Shown in pieces: positions 33,736-42,406 of a stretch of 64,000 nt of DNA. The position numbers and the translations under genes are program-made. The notes beneath the pieces were generated by a model. That model saw only the letters and a list, made by a program, of their open reading frames with translations, had not been told where the DNA came from and searched no databases. Source of the stretch: Sulfuricurvum kujiense DSM 16994 (GTDB lineage Bacteria; Campylobacterota; Campylobacteria; Campylobacterales; Sulfurimonadaceae); contig NC_014762.1 of assembly GCF_000183725.1 (NCBI RefSeq), forward strand, positions 372,001 to 436,000. Reading direction: 5' to 3'. The number at the start of each line of letters is the position of its first letter. Position 1 is the stretch's first letter.

Positions 33736-33764
33736 ATTATAGCGGTTAGTACCTTTTTTGTCAA
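33736..33764 (-). promoter_or_regulatory. Consensus promoter of the tRNA-Lys/tRNA-Glu unit
   Basis: On the minus strand TTGACA (33759-33764), a 17-base spacer and TATAAT (33736-33741): a perfect sigma70-type promoter ending 43 bases before tRNA-Lys. A T-rich run (AAAAAAGG on the minus strand) follows the -35 box. Confidence 0.9.
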
Positions 33765-33884
33765 TAGTTTTGGGAGAAAAATATACATTTTGTCCGAAGA
33801 ATAAGATATCGGTACACTTTGGCGTCTAAAAAGAATCGTAAAAATGATATTATTTGTGATAAACAGAGCCGATGAGGTAGGAGA

Positions 33885-34277
33885 ATGAAAAAACTTTTAA
33901 TTCTTATTTGTATGATGGTTTTGAACCTTTCAGCCCATTCTATTCACAATGACGATCAGTTTAAAGCTGCCGTCGCGTCGATGGGTGCGGATAATAAATT
34001 AGTATTAATGATTTATACAACGGATGATTGTCCCGAATGTGCGTATATGAAACAAAAAGTATTTCACGATAAAGGGGTTGAAGACTATATGAACCGCCAT
34101 TTTGTAGTGATAGAAAAAAATGTCCATAAGAACAAACTCCCGGACGGGTATGATTTTTTCGGAATACCGACGATGTTTTTTATCGACAAAGCGGGAAATA
34201 GAAAAGAGACGGTGGTCGGAAGCAAAAGGGCTCAGCCGTTTTTGGCAGAACTGCACCGTATCCGGGGAATGAAATGA
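33885..34277 (+). CDS. Periplasmic thioredoxin-fold protein
   Basis: A 130-residue exported protein: signal peptide (about 1-18, LNLSAHS) and a thioredoxin fold with the redox motif C49-PE-C52 in YTTDDCPECAYMKQKV and a cis-proline segment FGIPTMFFIDKAG. It resembles SoxW/thioredoxin_7-type proteins that reduce periplasmic disulfides. Its stop overlaps the next ATG by 4 bases. A role in cytochrome c or Sox maturation is possible but inferred. Confidence 0.85.
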   Translation: MKKLLILICMMVLNLSAHSIHNDDQFKAAVASMGADNKLVLMIYTTDDCPECAYMKQKVFHDKGVEDYMNRHFVVIEKNVHKNKLPDGYDFFGIPTMFFIDKAGNRKETVVGSKRAQPFLAELHRIRGMK

Positions 34278-34870
34278 AATTGGCATGGTTGGCTTTTTGG
34301 ATCGGTGTTTCGTTGAGCGCGTACGATGCGGCTCATTTGAAAAAAGCGTTGGAAGATAAAGAGTGTATCGGATGTGATTTGCGGGGTGCCGATCTCAGCC
34401 AAAACGATTTTAGCGGCGGCGATTTTCACGGCAGCGATCTCAGCGAGGCCGATTTGCATGAGAGTATTTTTGAAATGGGGGACTTGAGTGATTGCAATCT
34501 CAGCGGAGCAAATGCCGAAAATGCCCTTTTTTGGAAAGGGACGATGGAGAGAGCCGATCTTACCCGTATACATGCACGAGGGGCTAATTTTAAAGGGGTA
34601 CATCTGAATCGAAGCCGTTTGAATTCGGCTGATCTTCGGGGGACTAAAAGTTGGAAAGCCGATTTTACCGATGCATCTTTCTCAAAAACGGATTTTACCG
34701 ATGCGGAGCTGGGGGATGCGAAATTTATCCGAAACGATCTGCGTACGGTCAAAATGAAACGTGCCTTGTTATGGCAGACCCGTTTTAGTGATACCGTTTT
34801 AACCAAAGCTCAATGTGCTCATGCTAAAAAAGAAGAGGCGATTTTGGATGCAAACGTGACGTGCCGTTAA
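34274..34870 (+). CDS. Exported pentapeptide-repeat protein
   Basis: A 198-residue protein with a short signal peptide (about 1-15) and a right-handed beta-helix of A(D/N)LXX pentapeptides, such as GADLSQNDFSGGDF and ADLRGTKSWKADFTDASF, over about residues 35-175. Cysteines near the start (CIGCD) and at the C-terminus (VTCR) may form disulfides, consistent with coupling to the upstream thioredoxin-fold gene. Specific function unknown. Confidence 0.88.
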   Translation: MKLAWLAFWIGVSLSAYDAAHLKKALEDKECIGCDLRGADLSQNDFSGGDFHGSDLSEADLHESIFEMGDLSDCNLSGANAENALFWKGTMERADLTRIHARGANFKGVHLNRSRLNSADLRGTKSWKADFTDASFSKTDFTDAELGDAKFIRNDLRTVKMKRALLWQTRFSDTVLTKAQCAHAKKEEAILDANVTCR

Positions 34871-36015
34871 ACAAATTTAACTGAAATTATGACTCCTGAT
34901 AGCGCAAAGATCGGGAGTAGTCCCACGACAGGGATTTTTAGCATTCTCAGTAAAAAAAATCCCGTTACGACCAATGCCATATCAATGGTGGAGGTGACAC
35001 CGCTCGTAAAGACTGGATTATATAAAGCTGCAAGGAGGATGCCGACTACGGCGGCATTGAGACCGGCTGCGACTGCGGCAATGCGCGGACGTTGAGCGAG
35101 GATTTCCCATCCCCGATAGAGCCCAAGCAGGAGCAGAAAGCCGGGGAGAAAGATGGATAGTGTCGCGACCAATGCGCCTAATAGAGGCGAAGAGGGGGAG
35201 AGATCGGTCCCCAAAAATGCTGCTAGGCTGAACATCGGTCCCGGAACTGCCTGCGCCGCTGCGTAGCCAAACAAAAATCGCTCTGTCGTGATCGAATCAC
35301 CCAAAGCGTGCTGCAAAAGAGGAAGGACAACGTGCCCACCACCGAAGACAAGTGCACCGCTTTGAAAAAAGGTGTTGAACAGGGCAATCCATTTCGACAC
35401 ATCGACGAAAAACGGCACAAGGATGAAAAGGGCGAGGAAGAGGATCAGCGGTATATACGAAATACGGATGGGGACTGCAGAAGTTGCTATCGGGATATGG
35501 AGGAACATCAACCCGATTACTGCGGAAATGATCAATAGGATCATTTGTGTCGAAAGCGAGGGAAACAGCCACAATGAGGCCGCACTTGCTATTGCGATAG
35601 CGGAAGCTGCGGTAGAGGTGCAAAACGAGCGGTACATCGAAAGAACCGCATCGGCGACGACGATCACGGCAAAAAGCTTGAGACCATGAATCATCCCCGT
35701 AAAAATCGGAGTCGGTTCAAAGGGGACGATGGCAAGAGTAGCCATAAAGATAAACGAGGGGATGGTAAAGCCGATAAATGCCGCGATTCCGCCGAGCAGT
35801 CCTGCTCGTTCTATCCCGATTGCAAAGCCTACTTGACTCGATCCGGGGCCTGGGAGAAACTGGCTGAGTGCGACAAGGCGAGCATAAGAAGCATTATCTA
35901 GCCAACGAAGTTTATCGACAAAAGTGGTACGAAAATAGCCGATATGAGCTGCAGGCCCTCCGAAACTGACCAGTCCCAAGAGTAAAAATCGCCAAAATAG
36001 CTCCCATATTTTCAT
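34867..36015 (-). CDS. chrA: Chromate transporter family protein (ChrA, two-domain)
   Basis: A 382-residue CHR-family permease with two homologous halves. Each has the hallmark pair: LGLVSFGGPAAHIGYFRTTF plus SQFLPGPGSSQVGFAIG, and then GALVFGGGHVVLPLLQHALG plus AAQAVPGPMFSLAAFLG. Members export chromate and some may act on sulfate-like anions. Its stop overlaps that of the convergent pentapeptide gene by 4 bases. Substrate unproven. Confidence 0.9.
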   Translation of the reverse strand: MKIWELFWRFLLLGLVSFGGPAAHIGYFRTTFVDKLRWLDNASYARLVALSQFLPGPGSSQVGFAIGIERAGLLGGIAAFIGFTIPSFIFMATLAIVPFEPTPIFTGMIHGLKLFAVIVVADAVLSMYRSFCTSTAASAIAIASAASLWLFPSLSTQMILLIISAVIGLMFLHIPIATSAVPIRISYIPLILFLALFILVPFFVDVSKWIALFNTFFQSGALVFGGGHVVLPLLQHALGDSITTERFLFGYAAAQAVPGPMFSLAAFLGTDLSPSSPLLGALVATLSIFLPGFLLLLGLYRGWEILAQRPRIAAVAAGLNAAVVGILLAALYNPVFTSGVTSTIDMALVVTGFFLLRMLKIPVVGLLPIFALSGVIISVKFV

Positions 36016-36034
36016 CTATCTATCTCTTCAATCA

Positions 36035-36475
36035 TTAGGGTTTAAATCGTTGATTGCTAAACGGCGGAGTACTTGGACGTTCAATGACGATAAAGCCGTA
36101 TCCGCTATTTTTATGACATGAGGTACACGCATTTGAAAGTGTCTCAAAGGCTTTGATAAATTGAGAGGAATTCTTTTGCTTGATGGATTCTTCCACTTGA
36201 TCAAGAGCCGGAGCTATTGAGATTTTCATCATTTTAGCAATAGGTTTGCCTTTAAAAATCGGATGATAGACAGCGGCATCTTCTAGCCCCTCCTTGATCT
36301 CATCCAGCTCATAAGTCGCAAGTTTCCAGTTTTGATTTTGCCCTGCAAACCAGAGTTTTGCATGCCGTATTTGTACCGCTCCCATCATATCTCCTAATCC
36401 GGGAGTATACGATTGGGGTTCATTTGCGTGAAGTTGGGCTATGAGTATGAGGACTGATATTCCTATGCGTTTCAT
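36035..36475 (-). CDS. Periplasmic monohaem cytochrome c'-like protein
   Basis: A 146-residue exported protein: signal peptide (about 1-17) and a helical domain with a late C117-TS-C120-H121 haem motif, the arrangement of four-helix cytochromes c'. A helical stretch KLWFAGQNQNWKLATYELDE near residue 50 precedes it. It lies 19 bases downstream of chrA's start in the same direction and is divergent from the sor-linked response regulator. It may carry electrons or bind a small ligand; not tested. Confidence 0.82.
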   Translation of the reverse strand: MKRIGISVLILIAQLHANEPQSYTPGLGDMMGAVQIRHAKLWFAGQNQNWKLATYELDEIKEGLEDAAVYHPIFKGKPIAKMMKISIAPALDQVEESIKQKNSSQFIKAFETLSNACTSCHKNSGYGFIVIERPSTPPFSNQRFKP

Positions 36476-36594
36476 AAACGATTCCTTTTAAGATATTTGC
36501 AAGAACTCTATCGCAAAAGCGTTAAGGAAGTATTAGTATGCAGCTTTGTGTAAAATGGTACAATGGGCGAAATAGTTTGGTATAAGAGAGATCA

Positions 36595-37230
36595 ATGGGA
36601 CGTATTTTACTTTTGGAAGATGATGAGATATTGTCTCAAACGATCATGACGATTTTACGTAGTGAAGGGTACGAAGTCTATAAAGCGGTTAATGGGCGTG
36701 AAGCATATGATTTGACCTTTGAACATCCGTTCGATCTCTATTTATTTGATGTGAATGTCCCGGAGTCTAATGGGTTTGAAGTATTACGCGAATTGAGAAA
36801 ATCGGGAGATGAAACACCCACTTTTTTTATTACTGCCCTGAGCGATATTCAATCCGTATCGCAAGGGTTTGAAGCGGGAGCTAATGACTATATTAAAAAG
36901 CCGTTTGATCTGGACGAATTTGTGATTCGTATACGTGCAGCCCTAAAGCGCAAGTATCGAACCATTTTGTATAGGGATATTGCGTTTGAACCCAATACCC
37001 AACACGTTTTTATCAATGGATTAGAATGTGATCTCTCACCCGTTGAACGGATGGTTTTTTCATTGTTGGTACAGAATATGGATCGGACTGTACCCAAAGA
37101 GTCGTTTTATGAGATTATGGAAAAACCATCGGATGCAGCTTTGCGGGTTCATATTGCCCATCTCAAACAAAAACTCGATCTTCAGATCGCTAATATTCGC
37201 AGTGTAGGATACCGTCTTGAACTATCGTGA
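36595..37230 (+). CDS. OmpR-family response regulator next to sorAB
   Basis: A 211-residue regulator: receiver domain with acidic pocket E8-D9-D10, phospho-acceptor D52 (LFDVNVPESNGFEVL), switch threonine in FITALSD and lysine in YIKKPFDLDEF, followed by a winged-helix DNA-binding domain (LSPVERMVFSLLVQNMDRTV, VHIAHLKQKL, IRSVGYRLEL). The kinase gene begins inside its last codons. It is closely similar to the regulator before the sox operon (59807), and sorAB follows the kinase. It probably controls sulfite oxidation genes. Confidence 0.9.
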   Translation: MGRILLLEDDEILSQTIMTILRSEGYEVYKAVNGREAYDLTFEHPFDLYLFDVNVPESNGFEVLRELRKSGDETPTFFITALSDIQSVSQGFEAGANDYIKKPFDLDEFVIRIRAALKRKYRTILYRDIAFEPNTQHVFINGLECDLSPVERMVFSLLVQNMDRTVPKESFYEIMEKPSDAALRVHIAHLKQKLDLQIANIRSVGYRLELS

Positions 37231-38260
37231 AAAAGAGTCGTTTATCAAGTCGTTTTCTCTCTTTTTTGTTGCCCTATTTAGTATGGGGGCTATAGCACTA
37301 TGGCTTTATCATGAGGAACAGCAGCGGTTTTATCAACTCCAATTATTGACGGAGATGGATGCGTTTAGCTATGTGCTGCAAGGTGAGGAGTTTGCCTACG
37401 CAATCATGAACCTAGATAAGGATCAGCCGATTCATGAACTGATTGTCAAGGATACTGAGGTGTATGCCCTTTTCCCATGGGTGAGAAATCCGGATAATGA
37501 GATGGTCAAGGTCACTTATCCCCATCAAGAATATTTGAAATACATGGATGCCGAATCGCGTAAGATTTGGATGCTGTTCCTTTCCCTCGGATTCATAACC
37601 GTACTGTTATCAGCTTTTTTCGCCCGTTACACCCTCACACCGATGCGCCGATCTTTGCTTCTGATGGAAAATTTTCTCAAAGACATTATTCACGACCTCA
37701 ACACTCCGGTATCGTCTATACTCCTTAATAGCCAGCTTTTAAAACGCAAATACACCGATGAGGAGATTGACCGTATATACATCAGTGGACAAACGATTAC
37801 AGGGCTATATAAAAATCTCGAAGTGTTGTATCGGCAGCTTCCTATCGAGCAAGATGAGGTACGATTGGATACTTTTTTACACGAACGAATCCGCTATTTT
37901 CAAACCCTTTATCCCTCCCTTTCACTAACGCTTGAAGGTGAGCGTGAAATGAGTATTTCCATTAACAGAGATATTCTGATGAGAATCGTTGATAATCTCC
38001 TCTCTAATGCCTGCAAATACAATCGTTCGAACGGTCAGGTCACTGTGCGATACGATCAAACCTCCATAGAGATCATTGATACAGGGATCGGAATCAAACA
38101 TCTCGACAAAGTTTTTCACCGTTTTTATAAAGAGACTGAACGAGGGCTTGGGATGGGTCTGCATATCGTCAAAACCCTCGCCGATAGAGTCGGTATTGCG
38201 ATAGAGATAGAGAGCCAAAAAGGGATAGGTACGCATGTAACGATACATTTTTTACGCTAA
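37217..38260 (+). CDS. Sensor histidine kinase paired with the 36595 regulator
   Basis: A 347-residue kinase: helix 1 (about 12-30), an 85-residue periplasmic domain (32-116), helix 2 (117-136), dimerisation helix with H159 in DIIHDLNTPVSSILL, and the ATP domain (DNLLSNACKYN, IIDTGIGI, RGLGMGLHIVKTL). TTG start at 37217 overlaps the regulator by 14 bases and begins TTGAAC, exactly as in the sox-linked kinase. sorA starts 63 bases after the stop. Signal unknown; sulfite or a related sulfur compound is a reasonable guess. Confidence 0.9.
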   Translation: MNYREKESFIKSFSLFFVALFSMGAIALWLYHEEQQRFYQLQLLTEMDAFSYVLQGEEFAYAIMNLDKDQPIHELIVKDTEVYALFPWVRNPDNEMVKVTYPHQEYLKYMDAESRKIWMLFLSLGFITVLLSAFFARYTLTPMRRSLLLMENFLKDIIHDLNTPVSSILLNSQLLKRKYTDEEIDRIYISGQTITGLYKNLEVLYRQLPIEQDEVRLDTFLHERIRYFQTLYPSLSLTLEGEREMSISINRDILMRIVDNLLSNACKYNRSNGQVTVRYDQTSIEIIDTGIGIKHLDKVFHRFYKETERGLGMGLHIVKTLADRVGIAIEIESQKGIGTHVTIHFLR

Positions 38261-38323
38261 TACTTCGTTAATGCTTTTTGGTTAGAGTTCCATTAAATTG
38301 ATAAGATGGAGCAATAAAAGCAT

Positions 38324-39550
38324 ATGAAAAAGATTAATCGTAGAGATTTTTTAGGTGCAGGTCTTATTCTCGGTGCATCCACTCTCTTAGGTCAAGAAAC
38401 CTCCAAAAATTTACTTCCTCAAGGTGAGGAATTCATCCCTCCTGTTATTGCGTTTCCGGAAAAAATGCCCATGAAAACTATCTCAGATCGTCCTCCTCTA
38501 TTAGGTTCCGCAAGAGGGCGAGAATTGTTCACCCAAGCTATCACACCGAACAATCAATTTTTCGTCCGCTGGCATCTCCCTGATATTCCGACTTATATCA
38601 ATCTGAACGAATTTCGTCTCGAAGTGAAAGGTTCTGTTTCTACACCTCTTTCTTTGAGCATCGATGATTTGAAAAGCAAATTTGAACCCGCAGAAGTAAC
38701 CGCCGTCCTCCAATGCGGAGGTAACAGCCGTAAATATTACGCGGTTACCGGACAAGCTACTCATGGTGTCCAATGGGATCACGACGCAATGGGATGCGCT
38801 ATCTGGAGGGGAGTACGTCTCAAAGATATCCTCAATCGTGCAGGAGTTAAGAGTTCCGCTAAATGGATTGGCTTGAACGGGTTGGAAAAGCCGGCAATGG
38901 ATGAAACTCCCGATTTTTTCCGTGAAATGGAGATTGAGGAGGCTCTCGAAGATCAGATTATTGTTGCCTATGCGATGAATGGTGAAGACCTGCCTTATCT
39001 CAACGGTTTTCCGATTCGTCTTGTCATACCGGGTCATTTTTCAGATAGTTGGGTCAAAATGCTCTCAGAGGTCATGGTCATGGATACCTATCGAGAAAGT
39101 TTCTTTATGGATGTCGCCTACACAGTTCCTGATAATGATTGTGAATGTGTTATTTCAGGAAACGATTTCGAGTATAAGCGCAAACCTATTGCCGCGATGA
39201 AAGTAAAATCGGTCATTGGTTATCCTTTACCAGGTACGGCGATCAAAAAAGGGTCTCGCGTTAAAATTGCAGGAGTTGCCTTCGATCAGGGCAAAGGGAT
39301 CAAAGAGGTAATGATTTCTCTTGATAGTGGAAAAAACTGGAGTGCGGCTAAACTGGGTGAAGATCACGGCAAATTTGCATTTCGCCCGTGGAGTTATGAG
39401 TGGGAACCCAAAACCAAAGGGGAATATACAATTATGGTGCGTGCCATCAACCGAATCGGTAATATACAACCGATGCCTCACGAAATCGGCTGGAATGCCG
39501 GAGGGTACCAATACAACGCCGTTGATTCTGTTAGCGTTCAGATTGTATAA
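38324..39550 (+). CDS. sorA: Sulfite dehydrogenase molybdopterin subunit (SorA-like)
   Basis: A 408-residue periplasmic enzyme of the sulfite-oxidase family that oxidises sulfite to sulfate. It has a twin-arginine signal (NRRDFLGAG at residues 5-13), the Moco domain with the Mo-ligand C131 in AVLQCGGNSRKYY, and the C-terminal dimerisation domain (IAGVAFDQGKGIKEVMISLD, then WSYEWEPKTKGEYTIMVRAI). A small monohaem cytochrome follows, as in SorAB; SoxC is a close relative, but its partner SoxD is a larger dihaem protein. ATG lies behind a weak GGAG. Confidence 0.88.
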   Translation: MKKINRRDFLGAGLILGASTLLGQETSKNLLPQGEEFIPPVIAFPEKMPMKTISDRPPLLGSARGRELFTQAITPNNQFFVRWHLPDIPTYINLNEFRLEVKGSVSTPLSLSIDDLKSKFEPAEVTAVLQCGGNSRKYYAVTGQATHGVQWDHDAMGCAIWRGVRLKDILNRAGVKSSAKWIGLNGLEKPAMDETPDFFREMEIEEALEDQIIVAYAMNGEDLPYLNGFPIRLVIPGHFSDSWVKMLSEVMVMDTYRESFFMDVAYTVPDNDCECVISGNDFEYKRKPIAAMKVKSVIGYPLPGTAIKKGSRVKIAGVAFDQGKGIKEVMISLDSGKNWSAAKLGEDHGKFAFRPWSYEWEPKTKGEYTIMVRAINRIGNIQPMPHEIGWNAGGYQYNAVDSVSVQIV

Positions 39551-39559
39551 GGGGATCAA

Positions 39560-39877
39560 ATGAAAAAAATTATTTTACTCAGTGCACTTTTGATTTCTAT
39601 CTCTTTTGCCCAAGTTGCACAGCCGATAGAGATTCCTTATGTCGATTACCCTATGGTAAAAGGAGACCATGATGAAGTGGCACAGCAATACTGTCTCATT
39701 TGTCATTCATGGGGATATATCCTCAATCAGGGAAAAAAAAGTCGTCCCTATTGGAGTGGAACGGTCCAAAAAATGGTGAATGAGTTCAAGGCTCCTATCA
39801 GTAAAGAAGAGCAGCAAACGATTATTAATTATCTCGTCAAACATTATGGCTATGAAAATAGTGTTTCCGGGCACTAG
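39560..39877 (+). CDS. sorB: Sulfite dehydrogenase cytochrome c subunit (SorB-like)
   Basis: A 105-residue exported monohaem cytochrome: signal peptide (about 1-17) and C45-LI-C48-H49 (QQYCLICHSWGYILNQGKKS), with a C-terminal helix EEQQTIINYLVKHYG typical of SorB. It takes electrons from the molybdenum enzyme to the respiratory chain. It begins 9 bases after sorA with AAGGGGATC as ribosome site. The next gene starts 73 bases later, after an AT-rich gap. Confidence 0.88.
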   Translation: MKKIILLSALLISISFAQVAQPIEIPYVDYPMVKGDHDEVAQQYCLICHSWGYILNQGKKSRPYWSGTVQKMVNEFKAPISKEEQQTIINYLVKHYGYENSVSGH

Positions 39878-39950
39878 GTTCATATTGTTACCAAATGAAA
39901 AATTTATATTTTATTATTTGATATTTTTATGATAAAGGCCAAGGATTTAT

Positions 39951-40886
39951 ATGCTAATCGGTAATATTTCAGCTATGAATATCTGGTCATTTGATTTTGC
40001 ATGGGCATTTTTAGCACTCCCTCCGATACTCTATTGCCTCTACCGTTGTAAAGTCATCCCCCAAAAACGGTACTTTCCCCATTTGCAATTTTTCGGCAAC
40101 CCGGGAAAATGGCGGAATTTAGAGTGGCTCTTCAAAGCACTTGCCGTGACGCTGATGGTGGGAGCCCTGGCAACACCCGTCGTGGTCGATTATTCCGATC
40201 CCCGCAACCGAAACGGCATCGATATCGTCCTCTCGCTTGACGGGAGCGGGTCGATGAATGCATCCGGCTTTTCGAAAGAGGAACCGAGATTGTCGCGCTT
40301 TGAAGTGGTGCAAAAAATCGCCTCCGATTTTGTGATGAAGCGCATCGAAGACAATGTGGGTGTGGTACTGTTCGGCGATTTCGCATTTATCGCAACGCCG
40401 GTGACCTATGAAAAAGAGATCGTTTCGGAAATGATCGGGTATCTTAGCCACGGAATGGCGGGGCAGAATACCGCCATCGGCGAGGGGATCGCGATGGGGG
40501 TGAGGGCATTGCGGGACTCAAAAGCCAAAAGCAAGGTCATTATCCTCCTTACCGACGGTGAGCACAACAGCGGCTCCATCTCCCCTAAAGAGGCGGTGGC
40601 GATGGTAGGCAAAGAGCATATCCGACTCTATACGATCGGAATAGGCCAGAAAGGTGAGTTTGACAATGCTCTGCTCAAACAGCTCGCCCATGACGGCCAC
40701 GGAAAGTTTTTTGCCGCTGCGAACGAAAAAGAGCTTCAGAGCGTCTACGATGAGATCGATATGCTGGAGCGCTCAAAGATCAAAAGCAAGCAGCATACCT
40801 TCGAAGAGCACTATTACCAGTGGTTCGGTGCCGCGGCATTGGGCGTTCTTCTGATCTTGATGTGGCGCAGGAGAATCGGGTCATGA
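39951..40886 (+). CDS. BatA-like VWA-domain membrane protein (first pair)
   Basis: A 311-residue inner-membrane protein: an N-terminal helix, a second helix (about 58-75), a VWA domain (about 85-275) with intact MIDAS metal site DGSGS in IVLSLDGSGSMNASG, and a C-terminal helix (about 285-303). This is the BatA layout of aerotolerance operons. The start at 39951 is preceded by AAGGA; a later ATG at 39975 is possible. The next ATG overlaps its stop. The gap before the gene is AT-rich and may hold the operon promoter. Confidence 0.85.
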   Translation: MLIGNISAMNIWSFDFAWAFLALPPILYCLYRCKVIPQKRYFPHLQFFGNPGKWRNLEWLFKALAVTLMVGALATPVVVDYSDPRNRNGIDIVLSLDGSGSMNASGFSKEEPRLSRFEVVQKIASDFVMKRIEDNVGVVLFGDFAFIATPVTYEKEIVSEMIGYLSHGMAGQNTAIGEGIAMGVRALRDSKAKSKVIILLTDGEHNSGSISPKEAVAMVGKEHIRLYTIGIGQKGEFDNALLKQLAHDGHGKFFAAANEKELQSVYDEIDMLERSKIKSKQHTFEEHYYQWFGAAALGVLLILMWRRRIGS

Positions 40887-42406
40887 TGTTTTTAACACCG
40901 TTATGGCTTGGCGCCCTTGTGATTGTTCCGCTGTATGTTTGGCAGGTTAAGCGCAGCGGATGGTCCAAACAGGGGTGGCTCTTGGCATCCATAGCCCTTT
41001 TAATCCTCTCTCTTGCACGTCCGGTATTGCCGCAAAAACCGGTTACGGCCGAAGAGGCGGGATCGGATGTGATCTTTGCGGTGGATCTGTCGTATTCGAT
41101 GCGGGGAACCGATCTTGCCCCCAGCCGTCTGGAAGTGGCAAAAAAACTGCTGTACGACGTCGTTCGGAGTGATCAAAAAGACCGGTTCGGTGTCATCGGA
41201 TTTACTACAAGTGCCATCGTCCTCTCGCCGCTGACCAAGGATACTGAGATGCTTGAGCATCTTTTTTCTTCTCTTGATGAGTCGCAGATCATCACCAAAG
41301 GGACGAACGTGATGAGTGCATTGGAACTCTCCCGTAAAATGTCCCATTCGGCACGTCCGATAGTGATCTTGCTCACCGATGGGGGAGATGAAGCATCGTA
41401 TGAAAAAGAGAGCTCTTTTGTAAGGGATAACAATCTGGCACTCAGTGTCGTGATGTTGGCAACAAACAATGGAAGTACCCTTCCGACATCCGAGGGATCG
41501 TCTTTAAAAGACGAAAACGGACATATCGTCGTCAGTGCACGCAATGACGCGATTGAAGAGATCGTTAATAAGGGAAAGGTTATCCGAAATACACGAGCGG
41601 GAGAAATACTTTCGCTCATCGATTCCGCCCGCGAAAACGATTTTACGGGTAAAACATCGGTGATGCGCTATCAAGAACTTTTTTACGTCCCTCTCATGTT
41701 GTCATTGATCGCTTTTGTTGCGGCGTTTACGACCGTCGGCAAAAAAATCTCCCGTCTGTTTATACCGGCACTGGCATTGATCGGCGTATCGGCACAGGGG
41801 GGGATGCTCGATTTTGGGTATATCTATTTAGCCGAAATAAATTACACGCACGGAAATTTTGAGCGGTCCGCCGAGCTGTATCGCCATGTTGAGGGGGAGA
41901 GAGCCCGCTATAACCGTGCGAATGCCCTCTATAAAGCGGGAAAATATGCCGATGCGTTGGGACTTTACCGCTCAATCCGCAGCAACAATGCCTCTTTTAA
42001 AGCCAACATTTTTTACAATATGGGCAATTGTCATATACGTCTGCAGGAGTTCGGCGAAGCGCGCGAGTCGTTTTTGAAATCTCTGACGCTTCGCTATACC
42101 AGAGCCGCCGATCAAAATCTTCGTGCAATTACGGAAGTAAAAGAACATCAGACACTGAATGTCCGCAAAGAGAAAAATGACAGCTTCGCTTCCGAGGAGA
42201 ATAAACCGACGGGAGCGAAAAAAACCTCAAAAGAGGGGGGCGGCTCCAATATGAAAACCGATACCGCATCCGGAGGCGGAGGCGATGAGGGGAAGAGGGC
42301 GCAAAGCGATCCGAGGTTTTCGATGTCGCAGGGTAAAGCTGCGCTCAGCTCACGCCAATATGAGCTGATCAATCAAAGGAGTGTGCATGAGACGAAGCCT
42401 TGGTAG
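40883..42406 (+). CDS. BatB/BatC-like VWA-TPR membrane protein (first pair)
   Basis: A 507-residue protein starting at MMFLTPLWLGALVIV (ATGA overlap with the previous stop). Order: N-terminal helices (about 4-20, 32-50), VWA domain with intact MIDAS DLSYS in FAVDLSYSMRGTDLA, helix (about 280-300), TPR repeats (about 330-430, YRHVEGERARYNRANALYKA) and a polar tail rich in Lys, Glu, Gly and Ser. It fuses the BatB (VWA) and BatC (TPR) roles. The tail ends next to the BatD start. Confidence 0.85.
   Translation: MMFLTPLWLGALVIVPLYVWQVKRSGWSKQGWLLASIALLILSLARPVLPQKPVTAEEAGSDVIFAVDLSYSMRGTDLAPSRLEVAKKLLYDVVRSDQKDRFGVIGFTTSAIVLSPLTKDTEMLEHLFSSLDESQIITKGTNVMSALELSRKMSHSARPIVILLTDGGDEASYEKESSFVRDNNLALSVVMLATNNGSTLPTSEGSSLKDENGHIVVSARNDAIEEIVNKGKVIRNTRAGEILSLIDSARENDFTGKTSVMRYQELFYVPLMLSLIAFVAAFTTVGKKISRLFIPALALIGVSAQGGMLDFGYIYLAEINYTHGNFERSAELYRHVEGERARYNRANALYKAGKYADALGLYRSIRSNNASFKANIFYNMGNCHIRLQEFGEARESFLKSLTLRYTRAADQNLRAITEVKEHQTLNVRKEKNDSFASEENKPTGAKKTSKEGGGSNMKTDTASGGGGDEGKRAQSDPRFSMSQGKAALSSRQYELINQRSVHETKPW

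Noticed and set aside
38324-39550. Calling the molybdenum enzyme SoxC
   Set aside because: The partner cytochrome is a 105-residue monohaem SorB-like protein, not a larger dihaem SoxD, so SorA fits better; a tree would settle it.
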